Assembly: GCA_963691655.1 (NCBI GenBank)
Contig: CAVNUY010000046.1
Coordinates: 124,001-188,000, forward strand
Length of the DNA stretch: 64,000 nt
Direction: 5' to 3'
Source of the DNA: Toxonevra muliebris
Lineage: Eukaryota > Arthropoda > Insecta > Diptera > Pallopteridae
How positions within the stretch are numbered: the stretch's first letter is position 1; the number at the start of each line of letters is the position of its first letter. The position numbers were made by a program, and so were the translations under genes. This document shows positions 13,101-25,100 of the stretch, piece by piece. The notes beneath the pieces are model-generated. The model ran no database searches, was not told the origin of the DNA, and worked only from the letters and a program-made list of their open reading frames with translations.

Positions 13101-15991
13101 CCGAATTTTAATTCCGAATTTTAATTCCGAATTTTAATTCCGAATTTTAATTCCGAATTTTAATTCCGAATTTTAATTTCGAATATTAATTTCGAATTTT
13201 AATTCCGAAATTTAATTTCGAATTTTAATTCCGAATTTTAATTCCGAATTTTAATTCCGAATTTTAATTCCGAATTTTAATTTCGAACTTTAATTTCGAA
13301 TTTTAATTCCGAAATTTAATTTCGAATTTTAATTTCGAATTTTAATTTCGAATTTTAATTTCGAATTTTAATTTCGAATTTTAATTTCGAATTTTAATTC
13401 CGAATTTTAATTTCGAATTTTAATTCCGAATTTTAATTTCGAATCTTAATTTCGAATTTTAATTCCGAATTTTAATTTCGAATTTTAATTTCGAATTTCA
13501 ATTTCGAATTTTAATTTCGAATTTTAATTTCGAATTTTAATTTCGAATTTCAATTTCGAATTTTAATTTCGAATTTCAATTTCGAATTTTAGTTCCGAAT
13601 TTTAATTTCGAATTTTAATTTGGAATTTCAATTTCGAATTTTAATTTCGAATTTTAATTTCGAATTTTAATTTCGAAATTCAAATTTAATTTCGAATTTT
13701 AATTCCGAATTTTAATTCCGAATTTTAATTCCGAATTTTAATTCCGAATTTTAATTTCGAACTTTAATTTCGAATTTTAATTCCGAAATTTAATTTCGAA
13801 TTTTAATTTCGAATTTTAATTTCGAATTTTAATTTCGAATTTTAATTCCGAATTTTAATTTCGAATTTTAATTCCGAATTTTAATTTCGAATCTTAATTC
13901 CGAATTTTAATTCCGAATTTTAATTTCGAATTTTAATTTCGAATTTTAATTTCGAATTTTAATTCCGATTTTTAATTTCGAATTTTAATTTCGAATTTCA
14001 ATTTCGAATTTTAATTTAGAGTTTCAATTTCGAATTTTAGTTCCGAATTTTAATTTCGAATTTTAATTTGGAATTTCAATTTCGAATTTTAATTTCGAAT
14101 TTTAATTTCGAATTTTAATTTCGAATTTCAATTTCGAATTTTAATTCCGAATTTTAATTTCGAATTTTAGTTCCGAATTTTAATTTCGAATTTTAATTTC
14201 GAATTTCAATTTCGAATTTAAATTTCGAATTTCAATTTCGAATTTCAATTTCGAATTTTATTTTCGATTTTTAATTCCGAATTTTAATTCCGAATTTTAA
14301 TTCCGAATTTTAATTCCGAATTTTAATTCCGAATTTTAATTCCGAATTTTACTTCCGAATTTTAATTCCGAATTTTAATTCCGAATTTTAATTTCGAATT
14401 TCAATTTCGAATTTTAATTTCGAATTTTAATTCCGAATTTTAATTTCGAATTTTAATTTCGAATTTTAATTCCGAATTTTAATTTCGAATTTTAATTCCA
14501 AATTTTAATTCCGAATTTTAATTTCGAATTTTAATTTCGAATTTTAATTCCGAATTTTAATTTCGAATTTTAATTTCGAATTTCAATTTCGAATTTTAAT
14601 TTAGAATTTTAATTTCGAATTTTAATTTCGAATTTTAATTTCGAATTTCAATTTCGAATTTAAATTTCGAATTTCAATTTCGAATTTCAATTTCGAATTT
14701 TATTTTCGATTTTTAATTCCGAATTTTAATTCCGAATTTTAATTCCGAATTTTAATTCCGAATTTTAATTCCGAATTTTAATTCCGAATTTTAATTCCGA
14801 ATTTTAATTCCGAATTTTAATTCCGAATTTTAATTCCGAATTTTAATTTCGAATTTAAATTTCGAATTTTAATTTCGAATTTTAATTCCGAATTTTAATT
14901 TCGAATTTTAATTCCGAATTTTAATTTCGAATTTTAATTTCGAATTTTAATTCCGAATTTTAATTTCGAATTTTAATTTCGAATTTCAATTTCGAATTTT
15001 AATTTCGAATTTTAATTTCGAATTTTAATTTCGAATTTTAATTTCGAATTTTAATTTCGAATTTCAATTTCGAATTTCAATTTCGAATTTTAATTTCGAA
15101 TTTTAATTCCGAATTTTAATTCCGAATTTTAATTCCGAATTTTAATTCCGAATTTTAATTCCGAATTTTAATTCCGAATTTTAATTTCGAATTGCAATTT
15201 CGAATTTTAATTTCGAATTTCAATTTCCAATTTTAATTCCGAATTTTAATTTCGAATTTTAATTTCGAATTTTAATTTCGAATTTTAATTTCGAATTTCA
15301 ATTTCGAATTTTATTTTCGAATTTTAATTCCGAATTTTAATTTCGAATTTTAATTCCGAATTTTAATTCCGAATTTTAATTCAGAATTTTAATTCCGAAT
15401 TTTAATTTCGAATTTTAATTTCGAATTTTAATTTCGAATTTCAATTTCGAATTTTATTTTCGAATTTTAATTCCGAATTTTAATTTCGAATTTTAATTTC
15501 GAATTTTAATTTCGAATTTTAATTCCGAATTTTAATTTCGAATTTTAATTCCGAATTTTAATTTCGAATTTCAATTTCGAATTTTAATTCCGAATTTTAA
15601 TTCCGAATTTTAATTCCGAATTTTAATTCCGAATTTTAATTCCAAATTTTAATTCCGAATTTTAATTTCGAATTTTAATTTCGAATTTCAATTTCGAATT
15701 TTATTTTCGAATTTTAATTGCGAATTTTAATTTCGAATTTTAATTCCGAATTTTAATTCCGAATTTTAATTCCGAATTTTAATTCCGAATTTTAATTTCG
15801 AATTTCAATTTCGAATTTTAATTTCGAATTTTAATTCCGAATTTCAATTTCGAATTTTAATTCCGAATTTTAATTTCGAATTTTAATTTCGAATTTTAAT
15901 TCCGAATTTTAATTTCGAATTTTAATTTCGAATTTCAATTTCGAATTTTAATTTAGAATTTTAATTTCGAATTTTAATTTCGAATTTTAAT
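10136..15991 (+). repeat. Higher-order repeat B1 (5856 bp = 450 units + 6 bp)
   Basis: From the TTAGAG unit at 10136 to that at 15992. B-specific landmarks in order are AATCTCG (11433), a TTTCAAA unit near 11530, TTTTTG+AAATTTAATTCCG (G at 11712), a TTCAG unit, TTTCCAATTTT then AATATTAATTTCG near 11960, AATCCCAAA (12395), the CGATTTTTAATTCCG landmark (12764, 14265, 14707), AATTTGG (13617, 14065) and the 19-bp unit at 13676-13694. B2 matches at an offset of 12018 bp for AATCTCG, AATCCCAAA and 12764/24782, falling to 11979 bp after one net unit change. The last 1.28 kb matches 2988-4194. No gene seen. Confidence 0.8.
13676..13694 (+). repeat. 19-bp length-variant unit, first copy
   Basis: The unit between CG at 13675 and CG at 13694 reads AAATTCAAATTTAATTTCG, 6 bp longer than AAATTTAATTTCG. 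CG phase moves from residue 12 to residue 5 (mod 13). It could be a 6-bp insertion, or two partial units (an AAATTC fragment plus an AAATTTAATTTCG unit) joined by slippage. The same unit in matching context occurs at 25668 and 31563, so it arose once and was copied with its HOR. Confidence 0.95.
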
Positions 15992-18900
15992 TTAGAGTTT
16001 AAATTCCGAATTTTAATTTCGAATTTCAATTTCGAATTTCAATTTCGAATTTTAATTCCGAATTTCAATTTCGAATTTTAATTTCGAATCTTAATTTCGA
16101 ATTTTAATTTCGAATTTTAATTCCGAATTTTAATTTCGAATTTTAATTCCGAATTTTAATTCCTAATTTTAATTCCGAATTTTAATTTCGAATCTTAATT
16201 TCGAATTTCAATTTCGAATTTCAATTTCGAATTTTAATTTCGAATTTTAATTTCGAATTTTAATTTCGAGTTTTAATTTCGAATTTTAATTTCGAATTTT
16301 AATTTCGAATTTTAATTTCGAATTTTAATTTCGAATTTTAATTCCGAATTTTAATTCCGAATTTTAATTTCGAATTTCAATTTCGAATTTTAATTTCGAA
16401 TTTCAATTTCGAATTTTAATTCCGAATTTTAATTTCGAATTTTAATTTCGAATTTTAATTCCGAATTTTAATTTCGAATTTTAATTCCGAATTTTAATTC
16501 CGAATTTTAATTCCGAATTTTAATTCCGAATTTTAATTCCGAATTTTAATTCCGAATTTTAATTCTGAATTTTAATTCCGAATTTCAATTTCGAATTTTA
16601 ATTTCGAATTTTAATTCCGAATTTTCATTTCGAATTTAAATTCCGAATTTTAATTTCGAATTTTAATTTCGAATTTTAATTCCGAATTTTAATTTCGAAT
16701 TTTAATTTCGAATTTCAATTTCGAATTTTAATTTCGAATTTTAATTCCGAATTTTAAATTCGAATTTCAATTTCGAATTTTAATTTCGAATTTTAATTCC
16801 GAATTTTAATTCCGAATTTTAATTTCGAATTTCAATTTCGAATTTTAATTTCGAATTTTAATTTCGAATTTTAATTCCGAATTTTAATTTCGAATTTTAA
16901 TTTCGAATTTCAATTTCGAATTTTAATTTCGAATTTTAATTCCGAATTTTAATTTCGAATTTTAATTTCGAATTTTAATTCCGAATTTTAATTCCGAATT
17001 TTAATTTCGAATTTTAATTCCGAATTTTAATTTCGAATTTTAATTTCGAATTTTAATTCCGAATTTTAATTTCGAATTTCAATTTCGAATTTTAATTTCG
17101 GATTTCAATTTCGAATTTTAATTCCGAATTTTAATTTCGAATTTTAGTTCCGAATTTTAATTTCGAATTTTAATTTCTAATTTTAATTTAGAATTTCAAT
17201 TTCGAATTTTAATTTCGGATTTCAATTTCGAATTTTAATTCCGAATTTTAATTTCGAATTTTAGTTCCGAATTTTAATTTCGAATTTTAATTTCTAATTT
17301 TAATTTCGAATTTTAATTTCGAATTTTAATTTCGAATTTCAATTTCGAATTTTAATTTCGAATTTTAATTCCGAATTTTAATTTCGAATTTCAATTTCGA
17401 ATTTTAATTTCGAATTTTAATTTAGAATTTCAATTTCGAATTTCAATTTCGAATTTCAATTTCGAATTTAAATTCCGAATTTTAATTTCGAATTTTTATT
17501 CCGAATTTTAATTTCGAATTTTAATTTCGAATTTAAATTTCGAATTTCAATTTCGAATTTTAATTTCGAATTTCAATTTCGAATTTTAATTCCGAATTTT
17601 AATTTCGAATTTTAATTTCGAATTTTAATTTCGAATTTTAATTTCGAATTTTAATTTCGAATTTCAATTTCGAATTTTATTTTTGAAATTTAATTCCGAA
17701 TTTTAATTTCGAATTTTAATTCCGAATTTTAATTTCGAATTTTAATTTCGAATTTTAATTTCGAATTTTAATTTCGAATTTCAATTTCGAATTTCAATTT
17801 CGAATTTTAATTTCGAATTTTAATTTCGAATTTCAATTTCGAATTTCAATTTCGAGTTTTAATTCCGAATTTTAATTCCGAATTTTAATTTCGAATTTTT
17901 ATTCCGAATTTTAATTTCGAATTTTAATTTCGAATTTAAATTTCGAATTTCAATTTCGAATTTTAATTTCGAATTTCAATTTCGAATTTTAATTCCGAAT
18001 TTTAATTTCGAATTTTAATTTCGAATTTTAATTTCGAATTTTAATTTCGAATTTTAATTTCGAATTTCAATTTCGAATTTTATTTTTGAAATTTAATTCC
18101 GAATTTTAATTTCGAATTTTAATTCCGAATTTTAATTCCGAATTTTAATTCCGAATTTTAATTCCGAATTTTAATTCCGAATTTTAATTTCGAATTTCAA
18201 TTCCGAATTTTATTTTCGAATTTTAATTCCGAATTTTAATTTCGAATTTTAATTTCGAATTTTAATTTCGAATTTTAATTCCGAATTTTAATTTCGAATT
18301 TTAATTCCGAATTTTAATTCCGAATTTTAATTCCGAATTTTAATTTCGAATTTTAATTTCGAATTTTAATTTCGAATTTTAATTCCGAATTTTAATTCCG
18401 AATTTTAATTCCTAATTTTAATTCCGAATTTTAATTCCGAATTTTAATTTCGAATTTTAATTTCGAATTTCAATTTCGAATTTTAATTTCGAATTTTAAT
18501 TCCGAAATTTAATTCCTAATTTTAATTCCGAGTTTTAATTCCGAATTTTAATTTCGAATTTTAATTTCGAATTTCAATTTCGAATTTTAATTTCGAATTT
18601 TAATTCCGAAATTTAATTTCGAATTTTAATTTCGAATTTTAATTTCGAATTTCAATTTCGAATTTTAATTTCGAATTTTAATTTCGAATTTTAATTTCGA
18701 ATTTCAATTTCGAATTTTATTTTCGAATTTTAATTCCGAATTTTAATTTCGAATTTTAATTTCGAATTTTAATTCCGAATTTTAATTCCGAATTTTAATT
18801 TCGAATTTTAATTTCGAATTTTAATTTCGAATTTTAATTCCGAATTTTAATTTCGAATTTTAATTCCGAATTTTAATTCCGAATTTTAATTCCGAATTTT

Positions 18901-21900
18901 AATTCCGAATTTTAATTTCGAATTTTAATTTCGAATTTTAATTCCGAATTTTAATTCCGAATTTTAATTCCGAATTTTAATTCCTAATTTTAATTCCGAA
19001 TTTTAATTCCGAATTTTAATTTCGAATTTTAATTTCGAATTTCAATTTCGAATCTTAATTTCGAATTTTAATTCCGAATTTTAATTCCGAATTTTAATTC
19101 CGAATTTTAATTCCGAATTTTAATTCCGAATTTTAATTCCGAATTTTAATTTCGAATTTTAATTTCGAATTTTAATTCCGAAATTTAATTTCGAATTTTA
19201 ATTTCGAATTTTAATTTCGAATTTTAATTTCGAATTTTAATTCCGAATTTTAATTTCGAATTTTAATTCCGAATTTTAATTTCGAAACTTAATTTCGAAT
19301 TTTAATTCCGAATTTTAATTCCGAATTTTAATTCCGAATTTTAATTCCGAATTTTAATTCCGAATTTTAATTCCGAATTTTAATTTCGAATTTTAATTTC
19401 GAATTTTAATTCCGAATTTTAATTCCGAATTTTAATCCCAAATTTTAATTCCTAATTTTAATTTCGAATTTTAATTTCGAATTTTAATTCCGAATTTTAA
19501 TTCCGAATTTTAATTCCTAATTTTAATTCCGAATTTTAATTCCGAATTTTAATTTCGAATTTTAATTTCGAATTTCAATTTCGAATTTTAATTTCGAATT
19601 TTAATTCCGAATTTTAATTTCGAATTTTAATTCCGAATTTTAATTCCGAATTTTAATTTCGAATCTTAATTTCGAATTTCAATTTCGAATTTCAATTTCG
19701 AATTTTAATTCCGAATTTTAATTTCGAATTTTAATTTCGAATTTTAATTTCGAATTTTAATTTCGAATTTTAATTCCGAATTTTAATTTCGAATTTTAAT
19801 TCCGAATTTTAATTTCGAATTTTAATTTCGAATTTTAATTCCGAATTTTAATTTCGAATTTCAATTTCGAATTTCTATTTCGAATTTTAATTCCGAATTT
19901 TAATTTCGAATTTTAATTCCGAATTTTAATTCCGAATTTTAATTCCGAATTTTAATTCCGAATTTTAATTCCGAATTTTAATTTCGAATTTTAATTTCGA
20001 ATTTTAATTTCGAAATTTAATTTCGAATTTTAATTTCGAATTTTAATTCCGAATTTTAATTTCGAATTTTAGTTCCGAATTTTAATTTCGAATTTTAATT
20101 CCGAATTTTAATTCCGAATTTTAATTCCGAATTTTAATTCCGAATTTTAATTTCGAATTTTAATTCCGAATTTTAATTCCGAATTTTAATTCCGAATTTT
20201 AATCCCAAATTTTAATTCCTAATTTTAATTTCGAATTTTAATTTCGAATTTTAATTTCGAATTTTAATTCCGAAATTTAATTTCGAATTTTAATTTCGAA
20301 TTTTAATTTCGAATTTTAATTCCGAAATTTAATTTCGAATTTTAATTTCGAATTTTAATTTCGAATTTCAATTTCGAATTTTAATTTCGAATTTTAATTC
20401 CGAATTTTAATTTCGAATTTTAATTCCGAATTTTAATTCCGAATTTTAATTCCGAATTTTAATTTCGAATTTTAATTCCGAATTTTAATTCCTAATTTTA
20501 ATTCCGAATTTTAATTCCGAATTTTAATTTCGAATTTTAATTTCGAATTTCAATTTCGAATTTTAATTTCGAATTTTAATTCCGAAATTTAATTTCGAAT
20601 TTTAATTTCGAATTTTAATTTCGAATTTCAATTTCGAATTTTAATTTCGAATTTTAATTCCGAATTTTAATTTCGAATTTTAATTCCGAATTTTAATTCC
20701 GAATTTTAATTTCGAATCTTAATTTCGAATTTCAATTTCGAATTTCAATTTCGAATTTTAATTCCGAATTTTAATTTCGAATTTTAATTCCGAATTTTAA
20801 TTTCGAATTTTAATTCCGAATTTTAATTCCGAATTTTAATTTCGAATTTTAATTTCGAATTTTAATTTCGAAATTTAATTTCGAATTTTAATTTCGAATT
20901 TTAATTCCGAATTTTAATTTCGAATTTTAGTTCCGAATTTTAATTTCGAATTTTAATTTCGAATTTTAATTCCGAATTTTAATTTCGAATTTTAGTTTCG
21001 AAATTTAATTTCGAATTTTAATTTCGAATTTTAATTCCGAATTTTAATTTCGAATTTTAATTTCGAATTTTAATTTCGAATTTTAATTTCGAATTTTAAT
21101 TCCGAATTTTAATTCCGAATTTTAATTTCGAATTTTAATTTCGAATTTTAATTTCGAATTTTAATTCCGAATTTTAATTTCGAATTTTAATTTCGAATTT
21201 TAATTCCGAATTTTAATTTCGAATTTTAATTTCGAAATTTAATTCCGAATTTTAATTCCGAATTTTAATTCCGAATTTTAATTCCGAATTTTAATTCCAA
21301 ATTTTAATTCCGAATTTTAATTTCGAATTTTAATTTCGAATTTCAATTTCGAATTTTATTTTCGAATTTTAATTCCGAATTTTAATTTCGAATTTTAATT
21401 CCGAATTTTAATTCCGAATTTTAATTCCGAATTTTAATTTCGAATTTCAATTTCGAATTTTAATTCCGAATTTTAATTTCGAATTTTAATTTCGAATTTT
21501 AATTTCGAATTTTAATTTCGAATTTTAATTCCGAATTTTAATTTCGAATTTTAATTCCGAATTTTAATTTCGAATTTTAATTTCGAATTTTAATTCCGAA
21601 TTTTAATTTCGAATTTCAATTTCGAATTTCTATTTCGAATTTTAATTCCGAATTTTAATTTCGAATTTTAATTCCGAATTTTAATTCCGAATTTTAATTC
21701 CGAATTTTAATTTCGAATTTTAATTTCGAATTTTAATTTCGAAATTTAATTTCGAATTTTAATTTCGAATTTTAATTCCGAATTTTAATTTCGAATTTTA
21801 GTTCCGAATTTTAATTTCGAATTTTAATTTCGAATTTCAATTTCGAATTTTATTTTCGAATTTTAATTCCGAATTTTAATTTCGAATTTTAATTCCGAAT

Positions 21901-22153
21901 TTTAATTCGGAATTTTAATTCCGAATTTTAATTCCGAATTTTAATTTCGAATTTTAATTTCGAATTTCAATTTCGAATTTTAATTTCGAATTTTAATTCC
22001 GAATTTTAATTTCGAATTTTAATTCCGAATTTTAATTTCGAATTTTAATTTCGAATTTTAATTCCGAATTTTAATTTCGAATTTTAATTTCGAATTTCAA
22101 TTTCGAATTTTAATTTAGAATTTTAATTTCGAATTTTAATTTCGAATTTTAAT
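15992..22153 (+). repeat. Higher-order repeat A2 (6162 bp, 474 units)
   Basis: Second A copy, from TTAGAG at 15992 to 22154, 17 units longer than A1. Correspondences with A1 are TTCTG 16565/4768 (offset 11797), paired TTTTTG 17685 and 18088 (offset 11745), AAACTT 19285/7540 (11745), AATCCCAAA 19434/7689 (11745) and 20201/8300 (11901), TTCGG 21909/9891 (12018). The rising offset shows where whole units or small blocks were inserted relative to A1. The first 200 bp after TTAGAG are altered, with an extra AATCTTAATTTCG unit near 16088. No gene or foreign insertion seen. Confidence 0.78.
17323..18137 (+). repeat. 403-bp tandem duplication in A2, inherited from the common ancestor of A1
   Basis: Counterpart of 5578-6392 at an offset of 11745 bp. 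The diagnostic TTTTTG+AAATTTAATTCCG units have their G at 17685 and 18088, again 403 bp apart. One copy here has CGAGTTTTAATTCCG near 17862, where A1 has CGAATTTT, a private change after the A1/A2 duplication. Confidence 0.8.
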
Positions 22154-25100
22154 TTAGAGTTTAAATTCCGAATTTTAATTTCGAATTTCAATTTCGAATT
22201 TCAATTTCGAATTTTAATTTCGAATTTTAATTCCGAATTTTAATTCCGAATTTTAATTCCGAATTTTAATTCCGAATTTTAATTTCGAATTTTAATTTCG
22301 AATTTTAATTTCGAATTTCAATTTCGAATTTTAATTTCGAATTTCAATTTCGAATTTTAATTCCGAATTTTAATTTCGAATTTTAATTTCGAATTTTAAT
22401 TTCGAATTTTAATTTCGAATTTTATTTTCGAATTTTAATTCCGAATTTTAATTTCGAATTTTAATTCCGAATTTTTATTCCGAATTTTAATTCCGAATTT
22501 TAATTCCGAATTTTAATTTCGAATTTCAATTTCGAATTTTAATTTCGAATTTTAATTTCGAATTTTAATTTCGAATTTCAATTTCGAATTTTATTTTCGA
22601 ATTTAAATTCCGAATTTTAATTTCGAATTTTAATTCCGAATTTTAATTCCGAATTTTAATTCCGAATTTTAATTCTGAATTTTAATTTCGAATTTCAATT
22701 TCGAATTTTAATTTCGAATTTTAATTCCGAATTTTAATTTCGAATTTTAATTCCGAATTTTAATTTCGAATTTTAATTTCGAATTTCAATTTCGAATTTT
22801 AATTTCGAATTTTAATTCCGAATTTTAATTTCGAATTTCAATTTCGAATTTTAATTTCGAATTTTAATTCCGAATTTTAATTCCGAATTTTAATTTCGAA
22901 TTTCAATTTCGAATTTTAATTTCGAATTTTAATTTCGAATTTTAATTCCGAATTTTAATTTCGAATTTTAGTTCCGAATTTTATTTTCGAATTTTAATTT
23001 CGAATTTTAATTTCGAATTTTAATTTCGAATTTTAATTCCGAATTTTAATTCCGAATTTTAATTTCGAATTTTAATTTCGAATTTCAATTTCGAATTTTA
23101 ATTTCGAATTTTAATTCCGAATTTTAATTTCGAATTTCAATTTCGAATTTTAATTTCGGATTTCAATTTCGAATTTTAATTCCGAATTTTAATTTCGAAT
23201 TTTAGTTCCGAATTTTAATTTCGAATTTTAATTTCGAATTTTAATTTCGAATTTTAATTTCGAATTTTAATTTCGAATTTCAATTTCGAATTTTAATTTC
23301 GAATTTTAATTCCGAATTTTAATTTCGAATTTTAATTTCGAATTTTAATTTCGAATTTTAATTTCGAATTTCAATTTCGAATTTTAATTTCGAATTTTAA
23401 TTTCGAATTTTAATTTCGAATTTTAATTTCGAATTTTAATTTCGAATTTTAATCTCGAATTTTAATTTCGAATTTCAATTTCGAATTTCAATTTCGAATT
23501 TTAATTTCGAATTTTAATTTCGAATTTCAATTTCGAATTTCAATTTCAAATTTTAATTCCGAATTTTAATTCCGAATTTTAATTTCGAATTTTAATTCCG
23601 AATTTTAATTTCGAATTTTAATTTCGAATTTAAATTTCGAATTTCAATTTCGAATTTTAATTTCGAATTTTAATTTCGAATTTTAATTTCGAATTTTAAT
23701 TTCGAATTTCAATTTCGAATTTTATTTTTGAAATTTAATTCCGAATTTTAATTTCGAATTTTAATTCCGAATTTTAATTCCGAATTTTAATTCCGAATTT
23801 TAATTCCGAATTTTAATTCCGAATTTTAATTTCGAATTTCAATTCCGAATTTTATTTTCGAATTTTAATTCCGAATTTTAATTTCGAATTTTAATTCAGA
23901 ATTTTAATTCCGAATTTTAATTCCGAATTTTAATTCCGAATTTTAATTCCGAATTTTAATTCCGAATTTTAATTTCGAATTTTAATTTCCAATTTTAATT
24001 TCGAATATTAATTTCGAATTTTAATTCCGAAATTTAATTTCGAATTTTAATTCCAAATTTTAATTCCGAATTTTAATTCCGAATTTTAATTCCGAATTTT
24101 AATTTCGAACTTTAATTTCGAATTTTAATTCCGAAATTTAATTTCGAATTTTAATTTCGAATTTTAATTTCGAATTTTAATTTCGAATTTTAATTCCGAA
24201 TTTTAATTTCGCATTTTAATTCCGAATTTTAATTTCGAATCTTAATTTCGAATTTTAATTCCGAATTTTAATTCCGAATTTTAATTCCGAATTTTAATTC
24301 CGAATTTTAATTCCGAATTTTAATTCCGAATTTTAATTCCGAATTTTAATTCCGAATTTTAATTTCGAATTTTAATTCCGAATTTTAATTCCGAATTTTA
24401 ATTCCGAATTTTAATCCCAAATTTTAATTCCTAATTTTAATTTCGAATTTTAATTTCGAATTTTAATTCCGAATTTTAATTTCGAATTTTAATTCCGAAT
24501 TTTAATTCCGAATTTTAATTCCTAATTTTAATTCCGAATTTTAATTCCGAATTTTAATTTCGAATTTTAATTTCGAATTTCAATTTCGAATTTTAATTTC
24601 GAATTTTAATTCCGAAATTTAATTTCGAATTTTAATTTCGAATTTTAATTTCGAATTTCAATTTCGAATTTTAATTTCGAATTTTAATTCCGAATTTTAA
24701 TTTCGAATTTTAATTTCGAATTTCAATTTCGAATTTAAATTTCGAATTTCAATTTCGAATTTCAATTTCGAATTTTATTTTCGATTTTTAATTCCGAATT
24801 TTAATTCCGAATTTTAATTCCGAATTTTAATTCCGAATTTTAATTCCGAATTTTAATTCCGAATTTTAATTCCGAATTTTAATTCCGAATTTTAATTCCG
24901 AATTTTAATTTCGAAGTTCAATTTCGAATTTTAATTTCGAATTTTAATTCCGAATTTTAATTTCGAATTTTAATTTCGAATTTTAATTCCGAATTTTAAT
25001 TCCGAATTTTAATTCCAAATTTTAATTCCGAATTTTAATTTCGAATATTAATTTCGAATTTTAATTCCGAAATTTAATTTCGAATTTTAATTCAGAATTT

